Source: an uncultured Oscillospiraceae bacterium (GTDB taxonomy: Bacteria; Bacillota_A; Clostridia; Oscillospirales; Oscillospiraceae). Taken from it: a DNA stretch of 8,880 nucleotides. The first letter of the stretch is position 1, and every line of letters begins with the position of its first letter. Where the stretch lies: NCBI GenBank assembly GCA_900757695.1, contig CAAEOU010000011.1, positions 1 through 8,880 of the forward strand, in the 5' to 3' direction. This document shows, in pieces, positions 1-5,860 of this stretch. A program made the translations under genes and the position numbers. The notes under the pieces are model-generated. The model was not told the origin of the DNA. It saw nothing but the letters and a program-made list of their open reading frames with translations, and made no database searches.

Positions 1-2151
1 ATTGGGGTCATCCAATGTGGCTGCCCCTAACGTCATCAGATTGGCTTCATAGCTGGAATCGGAGACGACCTTTTCCCTGCTCTGACTGCCATCCCCCAAC
101 GCATCCAGATCCGCCTGTGCCAGCAGTCCGTTCTCCACCAGCATGGCCGCCTGCTGTTCCTCCGGCAGTGCGGACAGCTGGCTCTGGTACATTTCCGGGA
201 GCATGGCAACGGTATCCTGTACCAGCTGACTTTGTGCCTCGGTAAATCCGGCGCTGCCGCCGGCATCCTCCTGCGCCGCCAGTGCTGCTTCTCCGGCCGC
301 TGTCCCCTGGAACGGCAATCCCGTAAAGACGTCTACCTCTGAGTTTTCTTTCTGTGCCTTGACAATGTCACTGTTTTCCACTGCGCCCACCACATAGGAG
401 GTAAGCGCCGAGGTATAGCCGATGGTTCCGTATTCGTTGTTGTTTTCCGAGGTGGAGCGGACAATGCCGACTACCTTTAATGGCTGTGCGCTGTCATATA
501 CACGCTCCATAAAGCTGTCGTCATCCCGCATATCCGTGTACACGCCGCCGTCTTCCTGATAGCAGTCCGTGGGCAGCACCAGCCGAAGATCCAGCCCCAG
601 CATATCCTCATAGCTGTAGGTGGTCTCCTCCTGAGCAATGTCGCTGTCCTTCACCGTTCCATCGTCCGCAAGATCCTGCTGAGCCTTTTGAATGGCGTCC
701 TTCAGCTGCTGGGTATCCTTTAGCCCCAGTGCGTAGAGGGTGTAATCTGTGACCTCATAATTATGATTCAGGATCAGCACCACTTCATTCTGATTTGCCG
801 GCCATGTACCCGTAAGCAGTTCATAGTCGCTGCTCCGGGTGTTGGGATTGTCGGAAAGCTCGGTGCACACATCGATGCTGTTCATGCCCATCTGTGCCGC
901 AATATCTCCCATACCGATCTCATCCAGCACCGAAATAGGATTGACCCGATGGAGCTGCCCCTGTGTATTTTTTGTATAGATCCCGATCTCCGTGGGATAG
1001 GAATAGCGGATCTCCGAGGCCAGTGCGGCAATTTCATTGCCGTCCTCCTCCAGCACCTTCTTAAAGCTCGAAAGATCGTTGGTGGAGATTTTAGACATCA
1101 TGGAATCGATGATATCCGTCATAACGCTGCTGGAATATACCTGCCCCGGCTCATGCTCCTCCCCCTTGCTGTTTACGCTCATCATAGTACCCATCATAGA
1201 GGACATATCCATGGTGGCCTCCTGAATGGTAATGGGATAGGAGGTCAGGGTGTCCTCTTCCATCTTATTGATATAGTCCTGCATACCGCTGGACAGAGAA
1301 AGGATCAGCGCAATGCCAATTATGCCAATGGATCCGGCAAACGCAGTCAGGATCGTACGCCCTTTCTTTGTCATCAGATTGTTCAGGCTAAGGCTCAGAG
1401 CAGTCAGGTAACTCATGGATGGCTTTTTTTCCGCAGCTTCGGCACGGACCTGCTGAAGCTCCGCCTGATCCGGCGTATAGGGCATAGAGTCGGATACCAC
1501 CTCGCCATCCAGTACCCGGATGATTCGGGTGGAATATTGCTCTGCCAGCTCCGGGTTGTGGGTGACCATGATCACCAGCTTATCCTTTGCCACTTCCTTC
1601 AGAATCTCCATGACCTGTACAGAGGTCTCGGAGTCCAGCGCGCCGGTGGGCTCATCCGCCAAAAGGATATCCGGGTTATTCACCAGGGCCCGGGCAATGG
1701 CCACCCGCTGCATCTGACCGCCGGACATCTGGTTAGGCTTCTTTTTCAGCTGATTGCCAAGTCCAACCTTCTCCAGTGCCTCCTTGGCTCTGCGGCGTCG
1801 TTCGGCCTTTGTCACACCGGAAAGAGTCAGGGCAAGCTCTACATTAGAGAGCACATTCTGGTGTGGGATCAAATTATAGCTCTGAAAGACAAAGCCTACG
1901 GAATGGTTCCGGTATGTGTCCCAATCTCGATCCCGAAATTCCTTGGTAGATCGGCCGTTGATCACAAGATCTCCTGACGTATAGCGGTCCAGACCGCCAA
2001 TGATATTCAGCAGTGTGGTCTTTCCGCAGCCGGACTGTCCAAGGATCGAAACAAACTCATTTTCCCGAAAGGAAATATCGATGCCCTTCAGGGCATGGAC
2101 CGTTTCATCCCCGGAGAGATAATCCTTCTTGATATTCTTTAATTGCAGCAC
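1..2151 (-). CDS. MacB/FtsX-type ABC exporter, ATPase-permease fusion (C-terminus outside window)
   Basis: Seen: an unbroken minus-strand frame of 717 codons from a GTG at 2151 to the window edge. The N-terminal ATPase has Walker A GQSGCGKT (38-45), Q-loop Q90, signature MSGGQ (142-146), Walker B ILLADE (162-167), D-loop at 170-173 and H-loop H198. One membrane helix follows at about 264-287. A long region with no hydrophobic span runs from 298 to at least 717, with a MacB-like stretch LLTGTWPANQNEVVL at 445-459. Family knowledge: these proteins dimerise in the membrane and use ATP to drive export or mechanotransmission, and the remaining FtsX helices lie C-terminal, here off the edge. Start choice: AGAAAGGGG lies 7 bases upstream of the GTG and no in-frame ATG was found upstream; ATPase homologues begin at this point. 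It is divergent from a MarR gene that probably regulates it. The substrate cannot be read from sequence; drug, peptide or lipid are all possible. Confidence 0.93.
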   Translation of the reverse strand, partial: MLQLKNIKKDYLSGDETVHALKGIDISFRENEFVSILGQSGCGKTTLLNIIGGLDRYTSGDLVINGRSTKEFRDRDWDTYRNHSVGFVFQSYNLIPHQNVLSNVELALTLSGVTKAERRRRAKEALEKVGLGNQLKKKPNQMSGGQMQRVAIARALVNNPDILLADEPTGALDSETSVQVMEILKEVAKDKLVIMVTHNPELAEQYSTRIIRVLDGEVVSDSMPYTPDQAELQQVRAEAAEKKPSMSYLTALSLSLNNLMTKKGRTILTAFAGSIGIIGIALILSLSSGMQDYINKMEEDTLTSYPITIQEATMDMSSMMGTMMSVNSKGEEHEPGQVYSSSVMTDIIDSMMSKISTNDLSSFKKVLEEDGNEIAALASEIRYSYPTEIGIYTKNTQGQLHRVNPISVLDEIGMGDIAAQMGMNSIDVCTELSDNPNTRSSDYELLTGTWPANQNEVVLILNHNYEVTDYTLYALGLKDTQQLKDAIQKAQQDLADDGTVKDSDIAQEETTYSYEDMLGLDLRLVLPTDCYQEDGGVYTDMRDDDSFMERVYDSAQPLKVVGIVRSTSENNNEYGTIGYTSALTSYVVGAVENSDIVKAQKENSEVDVFTGLPFQGTAAGEAALAAQEDAGGSAGFTEAQSQLVQDTVAMLPEMYQSQLSALPEEQQAAMLVENGLLAQADLDALGDGSQSREKVVSDSSYEANLMTLGAATLDDPN

Positions 2152-2194
2152 TGGGGTACCCCTTTCTCTGAACGCATAAAAATACTTGTATACC

Positions 2195-2223
2195 ATACCA
2201 TATCGCAAATGAAAAGGTGTAAA
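2195..2223 (-). promoter_or_regulatory. Candidate promoter of the ABC exporter
   Basis: On the minus strand TTTACA (2223-2218) sits 17 bases upstream of TGGTAT (2200-2195). The -35 is good and the -10 is weak (3 of 6). Tandem TATGG units in this stretch offer other -10 registers, so the exact start site is uncertain. The -35 lies inside the left arm of the intergenic palindrome. Confidence 0.4.
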
Positions 2224-2254
2224 CATTTTTTGAATATCGAAATTGTTGACACCT
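2215..2254. promoter_or_regulatory. 40-bp interrupted palindrome, candidate MarR operator
   Basis: Seen: the two arms (2215-2229 and 2240-2254) pair at 13 of 15 positions about a centre between 2234 and 2235. The shared half-site reads AAAnTGTTnACACCT. The left arm contains the TTTACA -35 of the exporter on the minus strand; the right arm contains the TTGACA -35 of the MarR gene. Family knowledge: MarR dimers bind palindromes that overlap promoters, usually their own and that of the divergent target. Inferred: repressor binding here would block both promoters. Part of the symmetry follows from having two -35 boxes back to back, but the matching flanks (ACACCT, AAAnTG) are not explained by that. 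Confidence 0.6.
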
Positions 2255-2274
2255 GAAATTTTTTGCAGTAGAAT
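2246..2274 (+). promoter_or_regulatory. Promoter of the MarR gene
   Basis: A perfect TTGACA (2246-2251) is followed, after 17 bases, by TAGAAT (2269-2274), 5 of 6 matches to the -10 consensus. The predicted start of transcription is near 2281, leaving a leader of about 20 bases with AGGAGG at 2289-2294. Confidence 0.8.
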
Positions 2275-2302
2275 AGCGGCAGTTAGTTAGGAGGAATGTA
2301 AT

Positions 2303-2755
2303 GTGGAGAATCTTACCGGCAGTCAGGGCTTCCTGCTGCTTCATCAGCACCTGAGACGGATGGATTGGAGCAAGATCACCCCCGGTGTGACACAGCCGGA
2401 ATATTTGATTTTGACTGCGCTGCAATGCAGTCAGGATGCACATCCGGACATCCCCGGCGTCTACGTTTCCTCGCTGGCCGAGGAGCTGTCTGTATCCGTT
2501 TCCATGATCTCCAAGCTCCTGAAATCACTGGAGGAAAAGGACTGGATCCTTCGCACCGTGGACAAAAACAGCCGCCGGAACACCTTCGTCTCTCTGACCC
2601 CCGCCGGGACAGCCGTATACCAGACTGCCACCGATCAGATGCGGACATTCCACAAAAGCGTTGTAGATTCTCTGGGGCAGGAAACCTTTACCGCCCTGCT
2701 CAAAAGCGCCGCAACACTCTTCCGGGCGTATGAGAGCGCTTTGGAGAAGCTTTAA
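2303..2755 (+). CDS. MarR-family winged-helix transcriptional regulator
   Basis: Seen: 150 residues, the usual MarR length. A helical N-terminal dimerisation segment is followed by a winged helix-turn-helix at about 55-100. The recognition region SVSVSMISKLLKSLEEKDWI leads into a wing with RTVDKNSRRNTFVSLTPAG, the typical MarR arrangement of a basic wing followed by the LTxxG turn. The last 35 residues form the second dimerisation helices. Start: GTG at 2303, 8 bases after AGGAGG (2289-2294). An ATG at 2296 is followed at once by TAA, and the ATG at 2301 is in another frame that closes after 17 codons, so GTG is the only sensible start. Context: divergent from the ABC exporter, sharing a palindromic region. 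Inferred role: ligand-responsive repressor of itself and the exporter. The ligand is unknown. Confidence 0.9.
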   Translation: MENLTGSQGFLLLHQHLRRMDWSKITPGVTQPEYLILTALQCSQDAHPDIPGVYVSSLAEELSVSVSMISKLLKSLEEKDWILRTVDKNSRRNTFVSLTPAGTAVYQTATDQMRTFHKSVVDSLGQETFTALLKSAATLFRAYESALEKL

Positions 2756-2763
2756 CCTTCTTC

Positions 2764-2792
2764 TTGCATTTTGAAATAAAACATGCTATAAT
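2764..2792 (+). promoter_or_regulatory. Promoter of the queuosine operon (extended -10)
   Basis: TTGCAT (2764-2769) is separated by 17 bases from a perfect TATAAT (2787-2792), which is preceded by the extended -10 element TGC (2784-2786). The predicted start is about 2797-2801, so the transcript would begin in or at the foot of the hairpin at 2797-2820. The promoter begins only 8 bases after the MarR stop codon. Confidence 0.85.
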
Positions 2793-2796
2793 CCGG

Positions 2797-2824
2797 GGCG
2801 CATAGGGAGACCTGTGCGCCTTTT
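2797..2824 (+). terminator. Hairpin with GAGA tetraloop: terminator of the MarR gene and/or 5' cap hairpin of the que leader
   Basis: Seen: the arms 2797-2806 and 2811-2820 pair over 10 positions (one G-T wobble), closed by the GNRA loop GAGA and followed by TTTT. It lies 41 bases after the MarR stop, so it can end that transcript. It also lies at or just after the predicted start of the que transcript, where it would be the first structure of the leader. The 3' arm end TGCGCC (2815-2820) is exactly complementary to GGCGCA (2911-2916) in the attenuator arm downstream. Which role dominates cannot be told from sequence. Confidence 0.55.
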
Positions 2825-2836
2825 ACAATTGAACCA

Positions 2837-2875
2837 TGACAGTTCGCGGCCCTCCTGTCAGTAAACAAAACCAGG
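2837..2875 (+). ncRNA. PreQ1-I riboswitch aptamer (class I, H-type pseudoknot)
   Basis: Seen: stem P1 pairs UGACAG (2837-2842) with CUGUCA (2855-2860), 6 perfect pairs. The loop begins UUCGC and ends in C2854 directly before the 3' strand. The A-rich tail AACAAAACCAGG (2864-2875) then follows. Compared from memory with the Thermoanaerobacter tengcongensis aptamer, the loop start UCGC, the final loop C (which pairs with preQ1 there), and the tail AACAAAACAAGG all correspond. The second stem can form by C2847-G2874, G2849-C2871 and G2848-C2872. Family knowledge: class I preQ1 riboswitches bind 7-aminomethyl-7-deazaguanine and turn off queuosine synthesis or uptake genes. Context: it sits between the promoter and an intrinsic terminator ahead of queD, in a complete preQ1 operon. 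A covariance-model scan would settle it. Confidence 0.88.
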
Positions 2876-2879
2876 TTTT

Positions 2880-2904
2880 CCCCACCATGCAGTGCATTGT
2901 GGGG
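2880..2904 (+). other. Linker hairpin in the riboswitch expression platform
   Basis: CCCCAC (2880-2885) pairs perfectly with GTGGGG (2899-2904), and ATG/CAT extend the stem after one mismatch. No T-run follows, so it is not a terminator by itself. Its 3' strand can alternatively pair with the aptamer loop (GCCCU 2849-2853 against GGGGC 2901-2905), which suggests a part in switching. Just before it, AAAAC (2867-2871) and GTTTT (2875-2879) could form a small hairpin that would break the aptamer pseudoknot. Confidence 0.5.
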
Positions 2905-2909
2905 CTTAT

Positions 2910-2935
2910 GGGCGCAGTAATTGCGCTCTTTTTTT
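2910..2935 (+). terminator. Intrinsic terminator (attenuator) of the preQ1 riboswitch
   Basis: GGGCGCA (2910-2916) pairs with TGCGCTC (2922-2928), 7 pairs with one wobble, around the loop GTAAT, and is followed directly by seven T (2929-2935). It lies 35 bases upstream of the queD start and downstream of the promoter and aptamer, the classical position for transcription attenuation. Inferred mechanism: with preQ1 bound the aptamer loop is locked and the terminator forms. Without ligand, GCGGCCC of the loop (2846-2852) could pair, with one bulge, with GGGCGC (2910-2915) and prevent it. Confidence 0.85.
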
Positions 2936-2970
2936 GTTCCAATGGGCTGCGTGGTTTAGGAGGATAAATT

Positions 2971-3420
2971 ATGTATATGCTGCAATCCGAGGCCAGCTTT
3001 GATGCGGCCCATTTTCTAAAGGGTTACGATGGAAAATGTAAAAACATCCACGGTCACCGGTGGCGCATCGTGGTTCGTATCTCCGGCGACAGTCTCATCG
3101 CCTCCGGCCCCAAAAAGGGGATGCTGATTGACTTTGGCGACCTGAAAAGTGCCCTTACGACCCTTGCCGATCGGTTCGATCATGCGCTTCTGGTGGAAGA
3201 GGGCACACTGAAGGAAAAGACCATGGAAGCGCTTCGGGAAGAGGATTTCCGCATGGTTTTTCTCCCCTTCCGCACCACCGCTGAAAATTTCAGCCGCTAC
3301 TTCTTCCAGCAGCTGACGGAAATGGGGCTGACGCCCCAGGAGGTCGCCGTCTACGAGACCCCCAACAACTGTGCCGTCTATACCGGCGGGAAGGAGGCGC
3401 CCCAGATTGTCCAGCTTTAA
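2971..3420 (+). CDS. queD: 6-carboxy-5,6,7,8-tetrahydropterin synthase QueD
   Basis: Function: converts 7,8-dihydroneopterin triphosphate (the FolE product) to 6-carboxytetrahydropterin, the second step of 7-deazaguanine synthesis, in the cytoplasm. Seen: 149 residues of the PTPS/6-pyruvoyl-tetrahydropterin synthase fold. Zinc ligands are H14 in FDAAHF and H27 and H29 in IHGHRW. The catalytic cysteine is C23, the Asp-His pair is D70-H71 in RFDHALL, and the pterin-anchoring glutamate is E129 in VYETPNN. All key residues of the family are present. Start: ATG at 2971, 7 bases after AGGAGG (2958-2963). It is the first gene of the operon, directly after the preQ1 attenuator, and its last 14 bases overlap the likely start of queE. 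QueD rather than a biopterin synthase is supported by the neighbours queE, queC and queF. Confidence 0.97.
   Translation: MYMLQSEASFDAAHFLKGYDGKCKNIHGHRWRIVVRISGDSLIASGPKKGMLIDFGDLKSALTTLADRFDHALLVEEGTLKEKTMEALREEDFRMVFLPFRTTAENFSRYFFQQLTEMGLTPQEVAVYETPNNCAVYTGGKEAPQIVQL
3391..3409 (+). promoter_or_regulatory. Ribosome binding site and TTG start of queE inside queD
   Basis: AAGGAGG (3391-3397) lies within the last codons of queD, followed after 9 bases by TTG (3407-3409) in the queE frame. This is a far better start than the GTG at 3371, which has no Shine-Dalgarno match at normal distance and would add 12 arginine/proline-rich residues not typical of QueE. Confidence 0.75.
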
Positions 3421-4075
3421 TGTAGCGGAAACCTTTCTGAGCATCAATGGCGAAGGCACCCGGGCCGGTCAGCTGGCCTTCTTTATCCGCCTGGCAGGCT
3501 GCAACCTCCGCTGTGACTACTGCGACACCAAGTGGGCGGAGACCCCCGATGCCGCCCGTGCCCATCTCACCGAAACCCAGCTCTACCAGCTGGTCAAGGA
3601 GAGCGGCAGTAAGAATGTCACCGTCACCGGCGGCGAGCCCATGATCCAGCCCCATATTGGAGAGCTTCTGTCCCTTTTGTGCCGGGATCCGGAGCTCTAT
3701 GTAGAGGTAGAGACCAATGGCAGTGTGGACCTTGCGCCATATCTGGCGCTTCCCTGCCGCCCCTCCTTCACCATGGACTATAAGCTTTCTGCCAGTGGCA
3801 TGGAGAACGCCATGCATCTTCAGAATCTCCCCCTGCTGACCCAGCAGGACACGGTAAAGTTTGTGTGCGGCTCCATGGATGATTTGGATCGGGCTGCGGA
3901 GGTTATGGAGGAGTACCGGCTCCGGGAGCATACCAACGTCTATCTGAGCCCTGTTTTCGGCTCGATTGCCCCCTGTGACATGGTTGAATATATGAAGCAG
4001 CATAATCTTACCGACGTGACTCTTCAGATCCAGCTGCACAAAGTCATCTGGGATCCGAATCAGCAGGGGGTGTAA
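3407..4075 (+). CDS. queE: 7-carboxy-7-deazaguanine synthase QueE (radical SAM)
   Basis: Function: radical SAM ring contraction of 6-carboxytetrahydropterin to 7-carboxy-7-deazaguanine. It needs a [4Fe-4S] cluster, S-adenosylmethionine and magnesium. Seen, numbering from the TTG start: 222 residues, close to the usual length. The substrate loop [13 protein letters not shown] (10-22) is followed by the cluster motif C32-x3-C36-x2-C39 in [11 protein letters not shown]. The SAM-binding GGEP is at 75-78, and the C-terminal QLHKVIWDP is typical of Firmicute QueE. Start: TTG at 3407 behind a strong AAGGAGG; homologues begin only a few residues before the [12 protein letters not shown] stretch. The longer alternative begins at GTG 3371. 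It overlaps queD by 14 bases and ends 2 bases before folE, which implies translational coupling. Confidence 0.96.
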   Translation: MSSFNVAETFLSINGEGTRAGQLAFFIRLAGCNLRCDYCDTKWAETPDAARAHLTETQLYQLVKESGSKNVTVTGGEPMIQPHIGELLSLLCRDPELYVEVETNGSVDLAPYLALPCRPSFTMDYKLSASGMENAMHLQNLPLLTQQDTVKFVCGSMDDLDRAAEVMEEYRLREHTNVYLSPVFGSIAPCDMVEYMKQHNLTDVTLQIQLHKVIWDPNQQGV

Positions 4076-4077
4076 CT

Positions 4078-4653
4078 ATGATCGATACCAAAGCCATCGA
4101 AACCCACATCCGCGGCATTCTCGAAGCCTTGGGTGATGACCCGGACCGGGAGGGGCTCCGTGAAACCCCCCAGCGGGTCGCAAAGATGTATGAAGAGGTC
4201 TTTGCGGGTATGAACTATACGAATAGAGAGATCGCAGAAATGTTTGACAAGACCTTTGAGGAAGCCGATCCCGATCACCACGATCTGGTGCTGGTCCGGG
4301 ATATTGATGTATTTTCCTACTGTGAGCACCACATGGCTCTGATGTATGATATGAAGGTCAGCGTAGGCTATCTGCCCCGGGGCAAGGTCATCGGTCTGAG
4401 CAAAATTGCCCGGATCGCAGATATGGCCGCCCGGCGGCTTCAGCTTCAGGAGCGTCTCGGACGGGACATTGCCGAGATTATCTCCATGGTCACAGGCTCC
4501 GAGGATGTGGCCGTGGTGATCTCCGGCTGCCACAGCTGCATGACTGCCCGGGGGATTCAGAAGCCGGGCACCCGCACGATCACGGAAACCTACCGGGGGA
4601 AATTCGAGACAGACCCGGTACTGCAAATGAGAATGGAGGCACTTCTGAAATGA
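4078..4653 (+). CDS. folE: GTP cyclohydrolase I (FolE), queuosine-operon copy
   Basis: Function: hydrolyses and rearranges GTP to 7,8-dihydroneopterin triphosphate, the entry step shared by folate and queuosine synthesis; cytoplasmic toroidal homodecamer in known members. Seen: 191 residues. Zinc site C82, H85 and C154 in YCEHHM and CHSCM, catalytic H84 and H152, the substrate segment IGLSKIARI (105-113), RRLQLQER (119-126), and a C-terminal RGIQKPGT. All ligands of the zinc-dependent IA type are intact. An extra cysteine, C151, stands next to H152. Start: ATG at 4078 with GGGGGTG (4066-4072 region) 5 bases before it, 2 bases after queE. Its stop overlaps the queC start as ATGA. Being inside the que operon and behind the preQ1 switch, this copy probably serves deazaguanine synthesis; a folate copy may exist elsewhere. 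Confidence 0.96.
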   Translation: MIDTKAIETHIRGILEALGDDPDREGLRETPQRVAKMYEEVFAGMNYTNREIAEMFDKTFEEADPDHHDLVLVRDIDVFSYCEHHMALMYDMKVSVGYLPRGKVIGLSKIARIADMAARRLQLQERLGRDIAEIISMVTGSEDVAVVISGCHSCMTARGIQKPGTRTITETYRGKFETDPVLQMRMEALLK

Positions 4654-5333
4654 AAATTCTTGTTTTGTCCAGCGGCGGTGTAGACAGTACCACCTGTCTC
4701 GCCATGGCCGTAAAGGAAGTAGGCGCTGAAAACGTCATTGCCCTGTCCATCTATTACGGGCAGAAGCATGACAAGGAGATCCAAGCCGCCAAGGCCGTTG
4801 CAGAATACTATGGTGTCCAGCGCATGGAGCTGGATCTCTCTGTGATTTTCGCCGGAAGCAATTGCAGCCTGCTGAAGCAGTCCACCGAGGAGATCCCGCT
4901 GGAAAGCTATGCCCAGCAGATTGAAGAAACCGGCGGAACTCATCCGGTCTCCACCTATGTTCCATTTCGAAACGGTCTGTTCCTGTCCTCTGCCGCCAGC
5001 ATCGCCCTGAGTCACGGCTGCTCCAAGATTATGTACGGCGCTCATGCGGACGATGCCGCCGGAGCCGCCTACCCCGACTGCTCTGTGGATTTTGTGAACG
5101 CCATGAATCAGGCCATCTATCTGGGCAGCGGCAATCAGCTTTCCATCGAAGCCCCCTTTGTATCCCTGACCAAGGCCGATGTAGTCAAGAAGGGATTGGA
5201 GTTGGGCGTTCCCTATGCGCTCACATGGAGCTGCTATGAGGGGGGCGAAAAGCCCTGCGGCAAGTGCGGCACCTGTATTGACCGTCAAAAAGCCTTTGAG
5301 AAAAACGGCGTAATTGACCCGCTGCTTCGATAA
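4650..5333 (+). CDS. queC: 7-cyano-7-deazaguanine synthase QueC
   Basis: Function: ATP-dependent conversion of 7-carboxy-7-deazaguanine and ammonia to preQ0 (7-cyano-7-deazaguanine). Seen: 227 residues, normal length. The N-terminal PP-loop of the adenine-nucleotide alpha hydrolase fold is [10 protein letters not shown] (6-15). The middle carries the family segments [14 protein letters not shown] and [17 protein letters not shown]-terminal zinc site is formed by C195, C203, C206 and C209 in [16 protein letters not shown]. No key residue is missing. Start: ATG at 4650, 10 bases after GGAGG (4635-4639), overlapping the folE stop by 4 bases (ATGA), a sign of coupled translation. A 26-base gap without promoter or terminator separates it from queF. 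Confidence 0.97.
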   Translation: MKILVLSSGGVDSTTCLAMAVKEVGAENVIALSIYYGQKHDKEIQAAKAVAEYYGVQRMELDLSVIFAGSNCSLLKQSTEEIPLESYAQQIEETGGTHPVSTYVPFRNGLFLSSAASIALSHGCSKIMYGAHADDAAGAAYPDCSVDFVNAMNQAIYLGSGNQLSIEAPFVSLTKADVVKKGLELGVPYALTWSCYEGGEKPCGKCGTCIDRQKAFEKNGVIDPLLR

Positions 5334-5359
5334 AATCTTGGAATGGAGGAATATTTATT

Positions 5360-5860
5360 ATGGCATCTGGAAGATCCGAAAATGAATTAAAGGGCGTCAC
5401 CAGTCTCGGAGCCGCCGGAACAAAGTACCCCACAGACTATGCGCCGGAGGTGCTCGAAACCTTTCCCAATAAGCATCCTGACAACGACTATTTTGTCAAG
5501 TTTAACTGCCCGGAATTTACCTCCCTGTGCCCCAAAACCGGCCAGCCGGATTTTGCGACCATCTATATCAGCTATGTGCCCGGCGAACGGATGGTAGAGA
5601 GCAAGTCTCTCAAGCTCTATCTCTTCTCCTTCCGCAACCATGGGGATTTTCACGAGGACTGCATGAACATCATCATGAAGGATCTGATCCGGCTCATGGA
5701 TCCGAAGTATATTGAAGTCTGGGGAAAATTCACCCCCAGAGGCGGGCTGTCCATAGATCCCTACTGCAACTATGGCCGTCCCGGCACTCGCTGGGAGGAG
5801 GTCGCATGGCTGCGTCTGTCCCAGCATGACATGTATCCGGAAAAGGTGGACAATCGATAA
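5360..5860 (+). CDS. queF: NADPH-dependent 7-cyano-7-deazaguanine reductase QueF (type I)
   Basis: Function: four-electron reduction of the nitrile preQ0 to the amine preQ1, the last step before insertion into tRNA by Tgt. Seen: 166 residues, the short single-domain (Bacillus-like) form. Nucleophile C57 in TSLCPKTG forms the thioimide, and D64 is the catalytic acid. The QueF signature ESKSLKLY spans 80-87, followed by [10 protein letters not shown] with H98 and E99 of the substrate pocket. Positions run two ahead of the Bacillus subtilis numbering as I recall it (C55, D62, E97). Start: ATG at 5360 with GGAGG (5345-5349) 10 bases upstream. Its product is the ligand of the leader riboswitch, which closes a feedback loop. 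The stop codon abuts the mutY start without a gap. Confidence 0.97.
   Translation: MASGRSENELKGVTSLGAAGTKYPTDYAPEVLETFPNKHPDNDYFVKFNCPEFTSLCPKTGQPDFATIYISYVPGERMVESKSLKLYLFSFRNHGDFHEDCMNIIMKDLIRLMDPKYIEVWGKFTPRGGLSIDPYCNYGRPGTRWEEVAWLRLSQHDMYPEKVDNR

Noticed and set aside
763..1977. 404-residue plus-strand open frame
   Set aside because: It is antisense to the ABC exporter, whose frame carries intact Walker A, signature, Walker B and MacB motifs over the same bases. The translated antisense product is His/Arg/Leu-rich with no recognisable domain.
2105..2443. 112-residue minus-strand frame across the marR/ABC intergenic region
   Set aside because: It overlaps the exporter N-terminus in the wrong frame and the promoter region. 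The GTG at 2151 with its own ribosome binding site explains the region.
2880..2904. Linker hairpin considered as a second terminator
   Set aside because: No T-run follows the stem; the next bases are CTTATGGG. It is kept only as part of the expression platform.
2797..2970. Leader considered as preQ1-II or preQ1-III
   Set aside because: The compact P1 with a UUCGC loop and AACAAAACC tail fits class I. I saw no additional domain that I could match to the larger classes.
3290..4039. 249-residue minus-strand open frame
   Set aside because: It lies opposite queD/queE, which have all catalytic motifs. It is a codon-bias shadow with no ribosome binding site or family resemblance.
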